From Desulfobulbaceae bacterium (GTDB taxonomy: Bacteria; Desulfobacterota; Desulfobulbia; Desulfobulbales; Desulfocapsaceae), in the NCBI GenBank assembly GCA_011390165.1, contig JAABSV010000035.1, positions 1 to 44,023 on the forward strand: 44,023 nt of DNA, in the 5' to 3' direction. A program made the position numbers and the translations under genes. The notes under the pieces are model-generated. The model was not told where the DNA came from, searched no databases, and saw nothing but the letters and a program-made list of their open reading frames with translations. Every line of letters begins with the position of its first letter. Position 1 is the stretch's first letter. This document shows, one piece after another, positions 7,164 to 16,397 of the stretch.

Positions 7164-9423
7164 AGAGACCATCTTTGCTGGTTTGCCGCGCGTAGAGGTT
7201 GAGGACAGACTCAATCTCCCGCCGGACTTTCTGTGGGTGGATAGGTTTGGATATGTACCCGTCCATTCCGGCAGCAAGACACGTTTCCCTATCCCCCTTT
7301 ACCGCATACGCGGTCATCGCTATGATCGGGGTGCGGAGTTGCCCACGCTCTGCCTGGTTGCGGCGAATTGCCGCTGTGGCTTCATAGCCATTCAGTTGGG
7401 GCATTTGGATATCCATCAGAATCAAATCAAAACGTGCGTCTGCCAACAGGGCAAGCGCCTTGCTGGCATCTTCGGCTTCAGTAACCTGCCAACCCTCCCG
7501 CTCCAGGATAGAAACAGCCAAGGTACGGTTGATAAATTCGTCCTCAACAAGCAAAATGTTGAGTGAACTAAGCGCCTCATGGGACATAACTGTGGACCCG
7601 GCAGCAACCTCGCTCTGGCTGCTATCAGGCAATGAGGGGGCACGCATAATGGTCAGTTCGAAAGAGAAAGTGGTCCCCTTTCCCACTTCGCTGGCCAGGA
7701 CAATATTCCCCCCCATCATCTCCACCAGTTCAGCGGCAATGACCAATCCGAGGCCGGTGCCACCGTTGTTGGAATCCCGGGTGGTGCCGATTTGGCTGAA
7801 GGCGGTGAATACCTGCTCCTGTTTTTCAAAGGGTATGCCGATTCCGGTATCACTGACGGCAAAGCTGAGATGAACAGAGGAGTCAGTGAGAAAATCTGGC
7901 CGACTGAGGCTGATGAAGAGGGAAACACTGCCGTGTTCGGTAAATTTTATCCCATTACCAAGAAGATTTATCAGCACTCGGCGAAGCTTGTCAGCATCCC
8001 CCAGTAAAGCGTCAGGAACCTCCTGGGCGCAGTCGAAAAAAAGGCTTATCTTTTTCCGGGCGGCACTGAGCGCCAAAATTTCCAGGGAACTGGAGATTGT
8101 TTCGCGAAGGCTGAATGGGGCAATATCAAGTTCCAACCGACCCGCCTCAATTTTGGAAAAATCCAGAATATCATTGATCAGTTTGAGCAGGCGATCGGCC
8201 GAGGCATGGACCATTTCGAGATAGGATCGTTGTTGGGCAGAAATATCGCCGCTCAGTACCAGTTCCGTCAGGCCCAGGATGCCGTTCATCGGGGTACGGA
8301 TCTCATGGCTCATATTGGCGAGAAATATGCTTTTTTTTCTTTCCGCCTGCTCTGCCCGTTCTTTTGCTTTGGTAAGCTCCGCAAAGGCGATTTTGCGGTT
8401 CAAGGCGCTGCCGACGTGGCCGGCCAGGAAGGAGAGTAGGGCCTTGTCTCGCTCGGTGTAGACCACTTGCCGGTAGGTGTGCACAGCGACCACTCCAGAG
8501 ATATGGTCACTGCTGAAAGGTGCTCCAAGCCAACTGTGGGGAACGGTTCCAGGCCAGCGTATACCGTGTTCGGCACAGAACGGGACGAGAGATTCAGGGG
8601 TGAGAAGGAGGGGGCTCCCACTGTCCAGCAAATAGGGGACAAGAGTGGTACTGTCGCTGGACAGTTCCTGTTCCACCCCCTGCAGGTGGCCATCGAACTG
8701 GTCAGCATAGTAGGGGTAGCGGAGGATTTTTTTGTCGCCACGCTGCTCGATCAGGGCAATCGAGAAATTGCGCGCATCAAGAAGGCAGGCCATTTTCCGG
8801 TGCAGTTTGGCATACAGATCTGCCATGTTTTCTGCATGCTGGGCCTGTTCGCTGATGTCGTACAAGGCGCTACGGAGTTGTTCGGAATACTCGAGGGCAT
8901 GAAGTGACTCCTGCAGACGATGGATGGTCTTCAGGCTTTTCAGGCGAGAGCCAATCACCGCCGCAAGGGTTTCCAGAAAAGTAAGGAAGGTTTCAGAAAA
9001 GGAGTTGACCTGCCGGCTGCCAAGGTAAATAAGGCCGGTGAAATTCTGGGTGTCGACAATCGGGATGGCAATATGGCTGATGTTGCCGGTGGAATCGATA
9101 ATCTCCGCCAGAGAGGGCTGAAAGGAAAGAATCCGGGGCGTGGACTGCAAAAAAAACGGATGCAGAGTCTCGGCTGGAAACATGGGTGGCACGGTTGCTG
9201 ATATGCCAGCCCCTACCTCCAGAGGATACAGCGTTCCGCCACCTTCCCTAGGGAGATACATTTCTACGGCAAAGGGACCTAGCCGAGGAAAAATCTGCTC
9301 GTGCAGAAAGAGGGCCAACTGGCCAAGCGTGCTGCTTTGTCTCTGGCCTATGGTTAATAAACGGAGGAGGGCCAGGGCATCCTCCGTGGGGAGGGTATAG
9401 GGGGCGATGGATTTGTGCGACAT
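7147..9423 (-). CDS. Soluble hybrid sensor histidine kinase (GAF-like/GAF-like/HisKA/HATPase/REC)
   Basis: This 758-residue protein has no transmembrane segment and so senses a cytoplasmic signal. Two GAF-like sensory regions (about residues 20-165 and 185-345) and a short coiled linker precede the kinase core. His373 in LANMSHEIRTPMNG is the phosphorylated residue. The ATPase domain has the N-box INLLGNGIKFT (Gly where Ala is usual), G1 DTGIGIP (525-531) and G2 GGTGLGL. The C-terminal receiver has the acidic pair at 627-628, phospho-acceptor Asp671 in LILMDIQMP and Lys in ISKP. No separate response regulator or output domain is adjacent, so the phosphorelay partner lies elsewhere. Its 3' end overlaps pruA by 17 bases in the opposite direction. 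Confidence 0.93.
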   Translation of the reverse strand: MSHKSIAPYTLPTEDALALLRLLTIGQRQSSTLGQLALFLHEQIFPRLGPFAVEMYLPREGGGTLYPLEVGAGISATVPPMFPAETLHPFFLQSTPRILSFQPSLAEIIDSTGNISHIAIPIVDTQNFTGLIYLGSRQVNSFSETFLTFLETLAAVIGSRLKSLKTIHRLQESLHALEYSEQLRSALYDISEQAQHAENMADLYAKLHRKMACLLDARNFSIALIEQRGDKKILRYPYYADQFDGHLQGVEQELSSDSTTLVPYLLDSGSPLLLTPESLVPFCAEHGIRWPGTVPHSWLGAPFSSDHISGVVAVHTYRQVVYTERDKALLSFLAGHVGSALNRKIAFAELTKAKERAEQAERKKSIFLANMSHEIRTPMNGILGLTELVLSGDISAQQRSYLEMVHASADRLLKLINDILDFSKIEAGRLELDIAPFSLRETISSSLEILALSAARKKISLFFDCAQEVPDALLGDADKLRRVLINLLGNGIKFTEHGSVSLFISLSRPDFLTDSSVHLSFAVSDTGIGIPFEKQEQVFTAFSQIGTTRDSNNGGTGLGLVIAAELVEMMGGNIVLASEVGKGTTFSFELTIMRAPSLPDSSQSEVAAGSTVMSHEALSSLNILLVEDEFINRTLAVSILEREGWQVTEAEDASKALALLADARFDLILMDIQMPQLNGYEATAAIRRNQAERGQLRTPIIAMTAYAVKGDRETCLAAGMDGYISKPIHPQKVRREIESVLNLYARQTSKDGLSTTLP

Positions 9424-9579
9424 GGCTGTTCACGGAAGTCTACTGCCCTTACCCGCAGGGGATACCGGAACTCCGCACCCGGGCCAAGGCGAACTGTCTC
9501 AGCCCACATGGTATCAGAAAAAAACAGGGAGATGAAGGCCACCGCCAGGATTTCTCCCCGGGTGGCCGGAAACGGACTA

Positions 9580-9606
9580 TTTTCTTCACCAGTCGCGGTG
9601 AGAAAA
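9580..9606 (-). terminator. Stem-loop just after the FAH-family gene stop
   Basis: TTTTCTTCACC (9580-9590) and GGTGAGAAAA (9597-9606) form a roughly 10-bp stem with one bulge and a 6-base loop, within 10 bases of the stop of the minus-strand gene ending at 9612. The flanking A/T tract is inside the stem rather than after it, so it is a candidate terminator or 3' stabiliser. Confidence 0.4.
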
Positions 9607-9611
9607 GTGGC

Positions 9612-10322
9612 TCAACTGCCGAGACGAACCGGGTTGCGCAGTGTTCCGATTCCTTCGATTTCCACTTCAACCACATCACCATCGGTAATCGGGCCTACTC
9701 CGCTGGGGGTGCCGGTAACGATGATATCACCCTCTTCAAGGGTGAAGTGTTTAGAGATAAAAGCAAGAGTTTCAGGAATTTTGAAGATCATCTCGGCGGT
9801 GTTGCCGTCTTGAACCAGTCGGCCGTTCAGACGGCAACAGATACGTAGAGCATGCGGGTCGCCGATTTCATCGGGACGGACGATCACCGGACCGATGGGC
9901 CCGAAAGTGTCCAGGGATTTACCCCGAAACCAGCCTGATTTGTCGTGCTTCTGGAAGTTTCTCTGGCTGACATCATTAAAGCAGGTAAAACCGAGAATAT
10001 GGGCCATGGCCTGATCGGCGGTGATATTTTTACACCGCTTGTTAATAATGATGGCCAATTCTGCCTCATAATCGGTCCGACAGTTACGAAAACCGTATTC
10101 GGTGACAAAGGTGGGGAGGATAATCGGTTCGTCGGGAGCAATGAGGACATTGGGGGTTTTAGCAAAGAGGATCGGCTCTTTGGGCAGCTCCTGAGGGAGT
10201 TTCTGTACATCAACCATTTTGCTTTCTTTGATATGTTCAAGGTAATTAAGGCCTAGGGCAATAATTTTGCTGGGGTTGACAGTGTAGCTGCCACCACTTT
10301 TGAAAGGGAGCTGCAGAGCCAT
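9612..10322 (-). CDS. Fumarylacetoacetate hydrolase (FAH) family protein
   Basis: FAH-fold enzymes are Mg/Mn-dependent hydrolases, decarboxylases or isomerases of 2-oxo/2-hydroxy-dienoate-type acids; the substrate cannot be told from the sequence alone. The 236-residue product shows the family landmarks in order: GLNYLEHIKES, PILFAKTPN, the metal-ligand region DYEAELAIII, GFTCFNDVSQRNFQ, KSLDTFGPIGP, and the C-terminal IIVTGTPSGVGPI. The start is ATG 10322 behind AGGAGACAACC; the longer open frame upstream is not protein-like. A terminator separates it from the upstream photolyase gene, so it probably has its own promoter. Oxaloacetate tautomerase or acylpyruvase activity is the likeliest general role for short bacterial members, but that is only inference. 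Confidence 0.92.
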   Translation of the reverse strand: MALQLPFKSGGSYTVNPSKIIALGLNYLEHIKESKMVDVQKLPQELPKEPILFAKTPNVLIAPDEPIILPTFVTEYGFRNCRTDYEAELAIIINKRCKNITADQAMAHILGFTCFNDVSQRNFQKHDKSGWFRGKSLDTFGPIGPVIVRPDEIGDPHALRICCRLNGRLVQDGNTAEMIFKIPETLAFISKHFTLEEGDIIVTGTPSGVGPITDGDVVEVEIEGIGTLRNPVRLGS

Positions 10323-10418
10323 GGTTGTCTCCTGAAAAAGGTTGGGTTCCATACATTGATTGGGGTTGGCCGGGTTCTGTTTGGGTTGTCGTCGGCCCGT
10401 TCTTTTGCCTACTGCATA

Positions 10419-10440
10419 CAAAAAGGACAGTCCTTTGTCC
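10419..10440 (-). terminator. Rho-independent terminator after the photolyase gene
   Basis: On the minus strand GGACA (10440-10436) and TGTCC (10429-10425) form a short stem followed directly by TTTTTG. It lies 6 bases beyond the photolyase stop and so fits as its terminator. Confidence 0.55.
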
Positions 10441-10445
10441 ACTCC

Positions 10446-11822
10446 TCAGAAAAGAGAAAGGGCTGTTTCCCGAGGTGACTGGATGTAGAGATCAACCGGA
10501 AATTTTCGCCGGCAGCCGGAGGCGGTCATGCTTCGAATCTTACCGAACACCGGTCGCTCCGGCCAGGCTCGATCGTGGACACCGCCGATCGACCAGGCAA
10601 TCCCGGCATAGCCGTTCGGGTCGCGGCCATCAAGGGAGTAGCGGTCATTCAAGGAGATTGCCGTTGCCAGGGCCTCTTCCGGTTCTCGACTCCAGAGAAG
10701 AATCTGTTTAGCCCAGTACATCCGGAGATACCCGTGGAGTTTACCGACGGTCAGGAGGTCTTGCTGGCAGCGGTTCCACAGGGGATCATGGGTCTCTGCC
10801 TGCTCAAGGGATGCCGGAGAATAGAGGTACGGCCGAGGGTCGAGCCGGTGGGAATGCAAAGTGTTCCGGGCCCAACTGGGAAAGGCGGCGAAGGTGTCGT
10901 ACTCGGGTTCGTAGAGACAGTAATTGTCGGCCAGTTCCCGTCGGACGACCAGCTCTTCGAGAAAGGCATCCCGGCTCTCTGGCGGCAGGTTCCCAGCCGC
11001 CACAGTTTTCGCCAGCCGCTGGGCGGAAAACTGACCGAAATGGAGATAGGGGGACAATCCTGACTGGCCGGGCAGGCAGGGGTTGTTTCGGCGGTCGGCG
11101 TATCCGGGCAGGCGCTGCACGAGGGCGGTGGCCACGGCTCCGGCAGCGGCCTTCTCGCCGCTCTGCAACCATGAAACCGGCCCACTTCGACGATCTTTCA
11201 CCCGGGCACAAAGGGTCTTGAGATCGAGAGGCGTGGCGGCCACTGCGGAGGGGTAGGGGTGGGGGACCAGTTTCGGGAAGTCGGTAAGGTAGCTGTCGAG
11301 CAGACGGTTGATTTTCGGGCGAATGGTGTAGGCGGCGTACTCCCTTTTCTCCGAGGTGACCCAGGCGGGAATGATATTGTGGCCGTCCACTTCATGCCAG
11401 GGGAGGGAGAGGCGGGGGCGAAGCTGTTTTTTCCAGCCCTGTTTGATCCGCAACGGGTCAAAGTCGGATACCAGCAGGTGGGCGCCGGTATCGGCCAGGA
11501 AGGGTGGCAGGAGACGCTCGGGTGACCCCTCCAGGAGTTGCAGAACAATTCCCAGACCGGCAAGTTTCTGTTGCAGTTCAACCAGGCCGGTGAGCATGAA
11601 GTGGTAGTGCCGGAGAGTGGCTTCGGGATAGTCGGTGACCAGGCAGAACACCACAACCAGAGGCCTTTGCCGATCAAGGGCCTCCTGCTGGGCAAAGAGA
11701 AGGCTCCAGTTGTCGTCTGCCCGCTGTTCGCGGGAAAGCCAGTAGACTACTGGCCCGTCTCCCCCCCGACCAGGGGCGATCAACCGGCTCCGCCGGTCGA
11801 TATCGGTGTTGCGCTGAAACAT
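10446..11822 (-). CDS. phr: Class II cyclobutane pyrimidine dimer photolyase
   Basis: This FAD-dependent enzyme repairs UV-induced cyclobutane pyrimidine dimers using light. The 458-residue sequence has the class II signature near the N-terminus, VVYWLSREQRADDNWSLLFA. The FAD/DNA-binding half carries LSPYLHFGQFSAQRLA, EELVVRRELADNYCLY, HDPLWNRCQQDLL, GKLHGYLRMYWAKQIL, and NDRYSLDGRDPNGYAG with AWSIGG just after. These features distinguish it from class I enzymes. The start ATG 11822 follows a strong GGAGGGGGG. It is divergent from the DUF523/DUF1722 gene, and the DUF1722 (YbgA) domain is known as a neighbour of photolyase in other bacteria, which supports a shared light or UV response locus. 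Confidence 0.94.
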   Translation of the reverse strand: MFQRNTDIDRRSRLIAPGRGGDGPVVYWLSREQRADDNWSLLFAQQEALDRQRPLVVVFCLVTDYPEATLRHYHFMLTGLVELQQKLAGLGIVLQLLEGSPERLLPPFLADTGAHLLVSDFDPLRIKQGWKKQLRPRLSLPWHEVDGHNIIPAWVTSEKREYAAYTIRPKINRLLDSYLTDFPKLVPHPYPSAVAATPLDLKTLCARVKDRRSGPVSWLQSGEKAAAGAVATALVQRLPGYADRRNNPCLPGQSGLSPYLHFGQFSAQRLAKTVAAGNLPPESRDAFLEELVVRRELADNYCLYEPEYDTFAAFPSWARNTLHSHRLDPRPYLYSPASLEQAETHDPLWNRCQQDLLTVGKLHGYLRMYWAKQILLWSREPEEALATAISLNDRYSLDGRDPNGYAGIAWSIGGVHDRAWPERPVFGKIRSMTASGCRRKFPVDLYIQSPRETALSLF

Positions 11823-11885
11823 CCCCCCTCCCTACCATGTTTTTTGGGCTTTTCCGGGAGGAACGGCGGCAAGCCCCCGGCAAAC

Positions 11886-11914
11886 TTGTCTTGTCACTGC
11901 AGATGCTGTACACT
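11886..11914 (+). promoter_or_regulatory. Candidate sigma70 promoter for the DUF523/DUF1722 gene
   Basis: TTGTCT (11886-11891), a 17-base spacer and TACACT (11909-11914) match the -35 and -10 hexamers at 4 of 6 positions or better. The start would be near 11921, giving a leader of about 34 bases that contains the AGGGGAG ribosome site. Confidence 0.4.
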
Positions 11915-11954
11915 TTACCAGCATTTACCGTTTTGTCGCAAGAAGGGGAGTGAT

Positions 11955-12914
11955 ATGATGGAAACGAACGAAGAAAAAATACCGATAGGCATTAGTTCCT
12001 GCCTGTTGGGGAATCCCGTCCGGTATGACGGAGGGCACAAGCACGACCGCTACATTACCGGAACTCTCGGCCAGTTTTTTGCCTTTGTGCCGGTCTGTCC
12101 GGAGGTGGAATGCGGCCTGCCTACCCCCCGTGAAACTCTGCGGCTGGTGGGAGACCCTGATACCCCCAGGCTGGTGACCAGCAGGAGCGGTATCGACCAC
12201 ACCGAGAAAATGGCAGAGTGGGCGAGGCGACGGGTCAGCGAGTTGGGCAGTGAGGGGTTGTGCGGTTTTATCTTCAAGAGCAAATCCCCCTCGTCCGGAA
12301 TGGAAAGGGTCAAGGTGTACGACGGCAACAATGTCCCCCGGTCGGTTGGCGTGGGGCTCTTTGCCCGGCAATTTATGACGGCCTTCCCGCTCCTCCCGGT
12401 GGAAGAGGAAGGACGGCTGCACGACATGGCGTTGCGGGAGAACTTCATCGAGTCGGTCTTTGTCTACCAGCGCTGGCGAAAAGTGCAGGCTGGCGGCACA
12501 GCCCATGCCCTGGTCGATTTCCATACCGACCATAAGATGCTGCTTCGGGCCCACAGTGAAAAACACTACCGTGAACTTGGCCGAATCGTTGCTGAGGCCG
12601 GTAACCTACCGGCCGAAGACCTCTTTCCCCGGTACCAGGATGGCCTGATGGCAGCAATGAAACTGCAGCCGACGGTGAAGAAGCATGCCAACGTCCTAAC
12701 CCACCTGATGGGCCATTTCAAAAAGGTCCTCTCCGCGGATGAGAAGCAGGAGTTGCTGTCGATCATCGACCACTTTCGCCAGGGCCTGCTGCCACTCATC
12801 GTGCCGGTTACCCTGATTAACCACTACGTTCGCAAATACCAGGAGCCTTATTTGGCCCGGCAACACTATCTCAATCCCCACCCCACCGAGCTGAAGTTGC
12901 GCAACCATGCCTGA
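11955..12914 (+). CDS. DUF523 and DUF1722 (YbgA-like) fusion protein
   Basis: The 319-residue protein joins two domains of poorly known function. DUF523 (about residues 8-150) begins with IGISSCLLGNPVRYDGGHKH, and conserved Cys and His residues there suggest metal or cluster binding. DUF1722 (about residues 190-310) contains FHTDHKMLLRAHSEKHYREL and the C-terminal IDHFRQGLLPLIVPVTLINH. The start is ATG 11955 after AGGGGAGTGAT; the open frame extends much further upstream but there overlaps the photolyase gene. DUF1722 often occurs next to photolyases, as it does here, and a role in thiouridine handling or photoproduct metabolism has been proposed for these domains. Its last 8 bases overlap the next gene. 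Confidence 0.92.
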   Translation: MMETNEEKIPIGISSCLLGNPVRYDGGHKHDRYITGTLGQFFAFVPVCPEVECGLPTPRETLRLVGDPDTPRLVTSRSGIDHTEKMAEWARRRVSELGSEGLCGFIFKSKSPSSGMERVKVYDGNNVPRSVGVGLFARQFMTAFPLLPVEEEGRLHDMALRENFIESVFVYQRWRKVQAGGTAHALVDFHTDHKMLLRAHSEKHYRELGRIVAEAGNLPAEDLFPRYQDGLMAAMKLQPTVKKHANVLTHLMGHFKKVLSADEKQELLSIIDHFRQGLLPLIVPVTLINHYVRKYQEPYLARQHYLNPHPTELKLRNHA

Positions 12915-14352
12915 TCCTCTGCCGAAAGTGCTGGTTACCGGTGCTACCGGCTACATAGGCAGGAGGCTGGCAGAGCTCCTCGCTGCCGGCCCCGACTGGT
13001 CGGTGCGTTTGCTGGTGCGCAATCGTCTGAAGGTTCAGGCCTCCCTGGCCGGTCAGGTAGAGGTGGTGGAGGGGTCGACCTTTCACCCCGAGGGGCTGGC
13101 CGCCGCTCTGGCCGGGGTTGCATGTGCCTTCTATCTGATTCATTCGATGGGTGGCAGTGAGGATTACCGCCGTCTTGACCGGGAGAGTGCGGAAAATTTC
13201 CGGCGGGCCTGTATCGATGCCGGGGTCAGACGGATTGTCTATCTCGGCGGTCTCGGGGTCAGGGAAGGCGCCAGCACCCACCTGCTCAGCCGTCTCGAGA
13301 CCGGTGAGATTCTTGCCGCCGAACCGGAACGGATTGAAACGGTGTGGTTGCGGGCCGGGGTGATTATCGGTTCCGGTAGTGCCAGCTTCGAGATCATCCG
13401 CAACCTCACCCAGAAATTGCCGATGATGATAACCCCGCGTTGGGTGCGCAGCCGTACCCAGCCCATTGGTATCGACGATGTTCTCTCCTACCTGGTTGCC
13501 TCTATCACCGTCCCCTGTCAGGGCGGCCTGGTGGTGGATATAGGCAGTGAGCAGCTCAATTTTCAGGAGATGATGCAACAGGCGGCCGAAGTGATGGGAC
13601 TGAAGCGGATTCTGCTGCCGGTACCCCTCCTTTCACCACGACTCTCCTCGTACTGGCTGATTTTTTTTACCCCCGTTCCGTATCGTATCGCCTCAGCCCT
13701 GGTTGAAGGATTGAAATGCGAGACAATCCTCCAGAATGACAATGCGGCTCGCCTCTACCCGGAAGTCCAGCCGGTGCCCTTCAAGATGGCGGTGACCAAG
13801 GCCATGGCTGAGTTGGAAAATAATCAGGTGCTCAGCCGCTGGTGTGACAGCAGCGGTGGAGAGGCCTGTGATATTAAAGATTTTGACAACCCTGCCGGAG
13901 CTGTTCTGCGTGACACCCGGATAGTTCCGTACAGCCGAGGTGAGCTGCAGCAGGATGTTTTCCGGGCCGCCTGCAGTGTCGGCGGCCCCAACGGCTGGTT
14001 TCGCTACAACCTGCTCTGGCGGCTCCGTGGTCTGCTCGATAAACTGGTCGGCGGCTACGGTTTGAATCGCGGCCGCCGGCTTGACCGTGACCTGCGGGTC
14101 GGTGATGCCCTCGATTTCTGGAAGGTGGTTGACCTCAGAGAAGGGAAGAGACTGCTTCTCTATGCCCAGATGAAGCTGCCGGGTCAGGCCTGGCTCGAGT
14201 TCGATGTTCAGCCGGACTGTCTGGTCCAGACCGCCCATTTCCTCCCTCGCGGACTCCTCGGCCGGCTGTACTGGTATGCGATCCTCCCCCTCCACCACTT
14301 TGTTTTTTCTGATCTTGCCCGGACAGTGGTGCGCTCAGCCCGGAAGGAGTGA
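12907..14352 (+). CDS. NAD(P)-binding SDR/NmrA-like protein with C-terminal DUF2867
   Basis: The 481-residue product begins with a Rossmann fold: VLVTGATGYIGRRLAELL (about residues 9-26) is the extended SDR nucleotide-binding motif. AFYLIHSMGG, RIVYLGGLG and the arginine-rich RLETGEILAAEP region continue the atypical SDR fold to about residue 300. The C-terminal part (about 320-475) resembles DUF2867, with GDALDFWKVVDLREGKRLLL and KLPGQAWLEFDV. The usual Tyr-x3-Lys dehydrogenase pair is not evident, so it may bind NAD(P) without classical SDR catalysis. Its start overlaps the previous gene by 8 bases, indicating translational coupling. The substrate is unknown. Confidence 0.9.
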   Translation: MPDPLPKVLVTGATGYIGRRLAELLAAGPDWSVRLLVRNRLKVQASLAGQVEVVEGSTFHPEGLAAALAGVACAFYLIHSMGGSEDYRRLDRESAENFRRACIDAGVRRIVYLGGLGVREGASTHLLSRLETGEILAAEPERIETVWLRAGVIIGSGSASFEIIRNLTQKLPMMITPRWVRSRTQPIGIDDVLSYLVASITVPCQGGLVVDIGSEQLNFQEMMQQAAEVMGLKRILLPVPLLSPRLSSYWLIFFTPVPYRIASALVEGLKCETILQNDNAARLYPEVQPVPFKMAVTKAMAELENNQVLSRWCDSSGGEACDIKDFDNPAGAVLRDTRIVPYSRGELQQDVFRAACSVGGPNGWFRYNLLWRLRGLLDKLVGGYGLNRGRRLDRDLRVGDALDFWKVVDLREGKRLLLYAQMKLPGQAWLEFDVQPDCLVQTAHFLPRGLLGRLYWYAILPLHHFVFSDLARTVVRSARKE

Positions 14353-14457
14353 GAGATCCCGGTCACCTTGGCTGGGCGGAAGAACCCAGCGACCTCTGGA
14401 CAGTGTCTGCGGCTCTTTGGGGAGGGGGCAAGGGAAAACAACAACCGAGGGTATGAC

Positions 14458-16386
14458 ATGGATCAGCGGACCCTGGCCTCTCTCTCACTACCGGTGTCAG
14501 CCCAGCTTCCGGAAAAGGACTTGGTCCACTTTCTGGCCACCATTACCCCCTTTTGCTTCCTGCCTGAGAAAACCCTGGAAGAGATAGCCGGCCAGTTGAC
14601 CATGGCCCGGTACCCGAAGGAAACAACCGTCTGCATTCAGGGCCTCTCCGAGATTGAACATCTCAATATCATTCAAAAAGGTTCAGCGGAGCGGTATTTT
14701 GAGGAGGGAGGCCAGCAGGTCAGTTCCGTATTGATGAGTGAAGGGGATATCTTCGGCGGTATCTCCATGCTGATCAACAACTCCCTGGCTATTCGTTCCC
14801 TTAAGACCCTGGAAGAGACCACTTTTTACCTCTGGCCGAAAGAGTTTTTTCTGCAAACCTGCACAGCGCACGGGTACTTCCTCGAGTTTTTTACCGACAC
14901 CTTCGGCAAGAGGATGCTGGACCGTTCCTATGCCTCCATTGTTGCCAAGTCGATTCAGCCGGACGACGATTCACACCAGTTTCTCAATCAGCCGGTGGGC
15001 GGTGTCAGCCAGGCCGGATTGGTCAGTTGCGACGCAGAGACAACCATTCAGGCGGCGGCTGAGTTGATGAGCCGGAACAAGACGGGCAGTATTCTGGTCA
15101 GTGGCAAGACGGGGGGATTTACCGGTATCGTCACAGATAACGATCTGCGCAACAGGGTTATCGCCAAGGGGGTGGCGATATCCCGGCCGGTGGCCGAGAT
15201 CATGTCCTCTCCCCTGCTGACGATCCCCGCCCATGCGCTGGTAGCGGAAGCGGTGATGGCGATGATTCAGGAGAAGGTGAAACATCTCGGGGTGGTTGAT
15301 GGCAACGGTGAGGTGGTGGGGATCATTACCAACAAAAACATTCTCACGATGCAGGGGCAGTCCCCGCTCTTTTTGATCAGGGAGATAGGACTGGCCGGCG
15401 ATATCCCGGCTTTGCAGAGGCAATACCGTCAGTTGCCCGGGGTGATACGCAGTTTGATTTCCAACGGTGCCAAGGCCGCCACACTGACCCGCCTGATCAC
15501 CACCGTATCCGATGCCATACTCGGTAAGATTATCGCTCTGGCCCTGGCAGAAATGGGGCCACCGCCCTGCCCCTTCGCCTTTATGGTGATGGGCAGTGAG
15601 GGGCGTAAGGAGCAGACCCTGTGCACTGACCAGGACAATGCCATAGTCTATCAGGATGGTGCCGGTGCCGAATGCCAGGGCTATTTTCTTCAGTTGGCCG
15701 AGACCATCTGCACCTGGCTGGACCAGGTTGGATATGCGTTCTGCAAGGGCGGCATCATGGCAAAAAACCGGCAATGGTGCCAGCCTGTTTCGGTCTGGAA
15801 GGAGTACTTTTTTTCCTGGGTACGGGCGGCAGAGCCGGAAGATCTGCTCAGTTCGGCAATTTTCTTTGATTTCCGCTCAGCCTACGGCAAGGGAGAACTG
15901 GTTGCCGAACTTCGCGGGTACCTGCAGGAAACCCTGGCCGAATGGCCATTTTTTCTGCAGTACATGGCGATCAACGCCCAGCATTTCAAACCACCTATCG
16001 GTTTTTTTCGCAATTTCATTGTTGCCTCGAAAGGGGAACATCGCGATTCCTTCGATATCAAAAAGGTGATGGTGCCGATCATTGATTTTGCCAGGCTCCA
16101 CGCCTTGAAGCTTGGCCTCGCCGAGACCAATACTTTGGAGAGACTGCATCAGGTGTTTCTCCAGGGTGGGATCAGCCGTGGCCTGTATCAGGAAGCGGAA
16201 CAGGCGTACAGCTTTTTGCTGCAGCTGCGGCTTGCCCGGCAGATCACGGCAATCATGGTTGAAAAAACAGCTCCGGACAACTATATCAACCCGAAGAAAT
16301 TGACCCGGATTGAACAGACCATGCTGAAGGAGATCTTTTCCCGTATCGACATTCTGCAAAAGGAGATCGTCTATCAGTTGGACTAG
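14458..16386 (+). CDS. cNMP-binding, CBS-pair and DUF294 nucleotidyltransferase-like signalling protein
   Basis: This 642-residue cytoplasmic protein has a cyclic-nucleotide-binding-like domain (about residues 20-140), a CBS pair (about 170-305) and a DUF294 putative nucleotidyltransferase domain with MGSEGRKEQTLCTDQDNA near residue 378. A helical C-terminal DUF294 substrate-binding-like domain ends the protein. The CBS part is visible in the repeated TGIVTDNDLRNRV and VGIITNKNIL. The start ATG 14458 follows GAGGG; an earlier in-frame TTG at 14368 lacks a ribosome site. Proteins of this architecture are commonly encoded beside SSS-family acetate-type symporters and are thought to regulate them, and such a symporter lies just beyond the next gene. 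What nucleotide it binds or transfers is unknown. Confidence 0.92.
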   Translation: MDQRTLASLSLPVSAQLPEKDLVHFLATITPFCFLPEKTLEEIAGQLTMARYPKETTVCIQGLSEIEHLNIIQKGSAERYFEEGGQQVSSVLMSEGDIFGGISMLINNSLAIRSLKTLEETTFYLWPKEFFLQTCTAHGYFLEFFTDTFGKRMLDRSYASIVAKSIQPDDDSHQFLNQPVGGVSQAGLVSCDAETTIQAAAELMSRNKTGSILVSGKTGGFTGIVTDNDLRNRVIAKGVAISRPVAEIMSSPLLTIPAHALVAEAVMAMIQEKVKHLGVVDGNGEVVGIITNKNILTMQGQSPLFLIREIGLAGDIPALQRQYRQLPGVIRSLISNGAKAATLTRLITTVSDAILGKIIALALAEMGPPPCPFAFMVMGSEGRKEQTLCTDQDNAIVYQDGAGAECQGYFLQLAETICTWLDQVGYAFCKGGIMAKNRQWCQPVSVWKEYFFSWVRAAEPEDLLSSAIFFDFRSAYGKGELVAELRGYLQETLAEWPFFLQYMAINAQHFKPPIGFFRNFIVASKGEHRDSFDIKKVMVPIIDFARLHALKLGLAETNTLERLHQVFLQGGISRGLYQEAEQAYSFLLQLRLARQITAIMVEKTAPDNYINPKKLTRIEQTMLKEIFSRIDILQKEIVYQLD

Positions 16387-16397
16387 GAGCGACCTCC

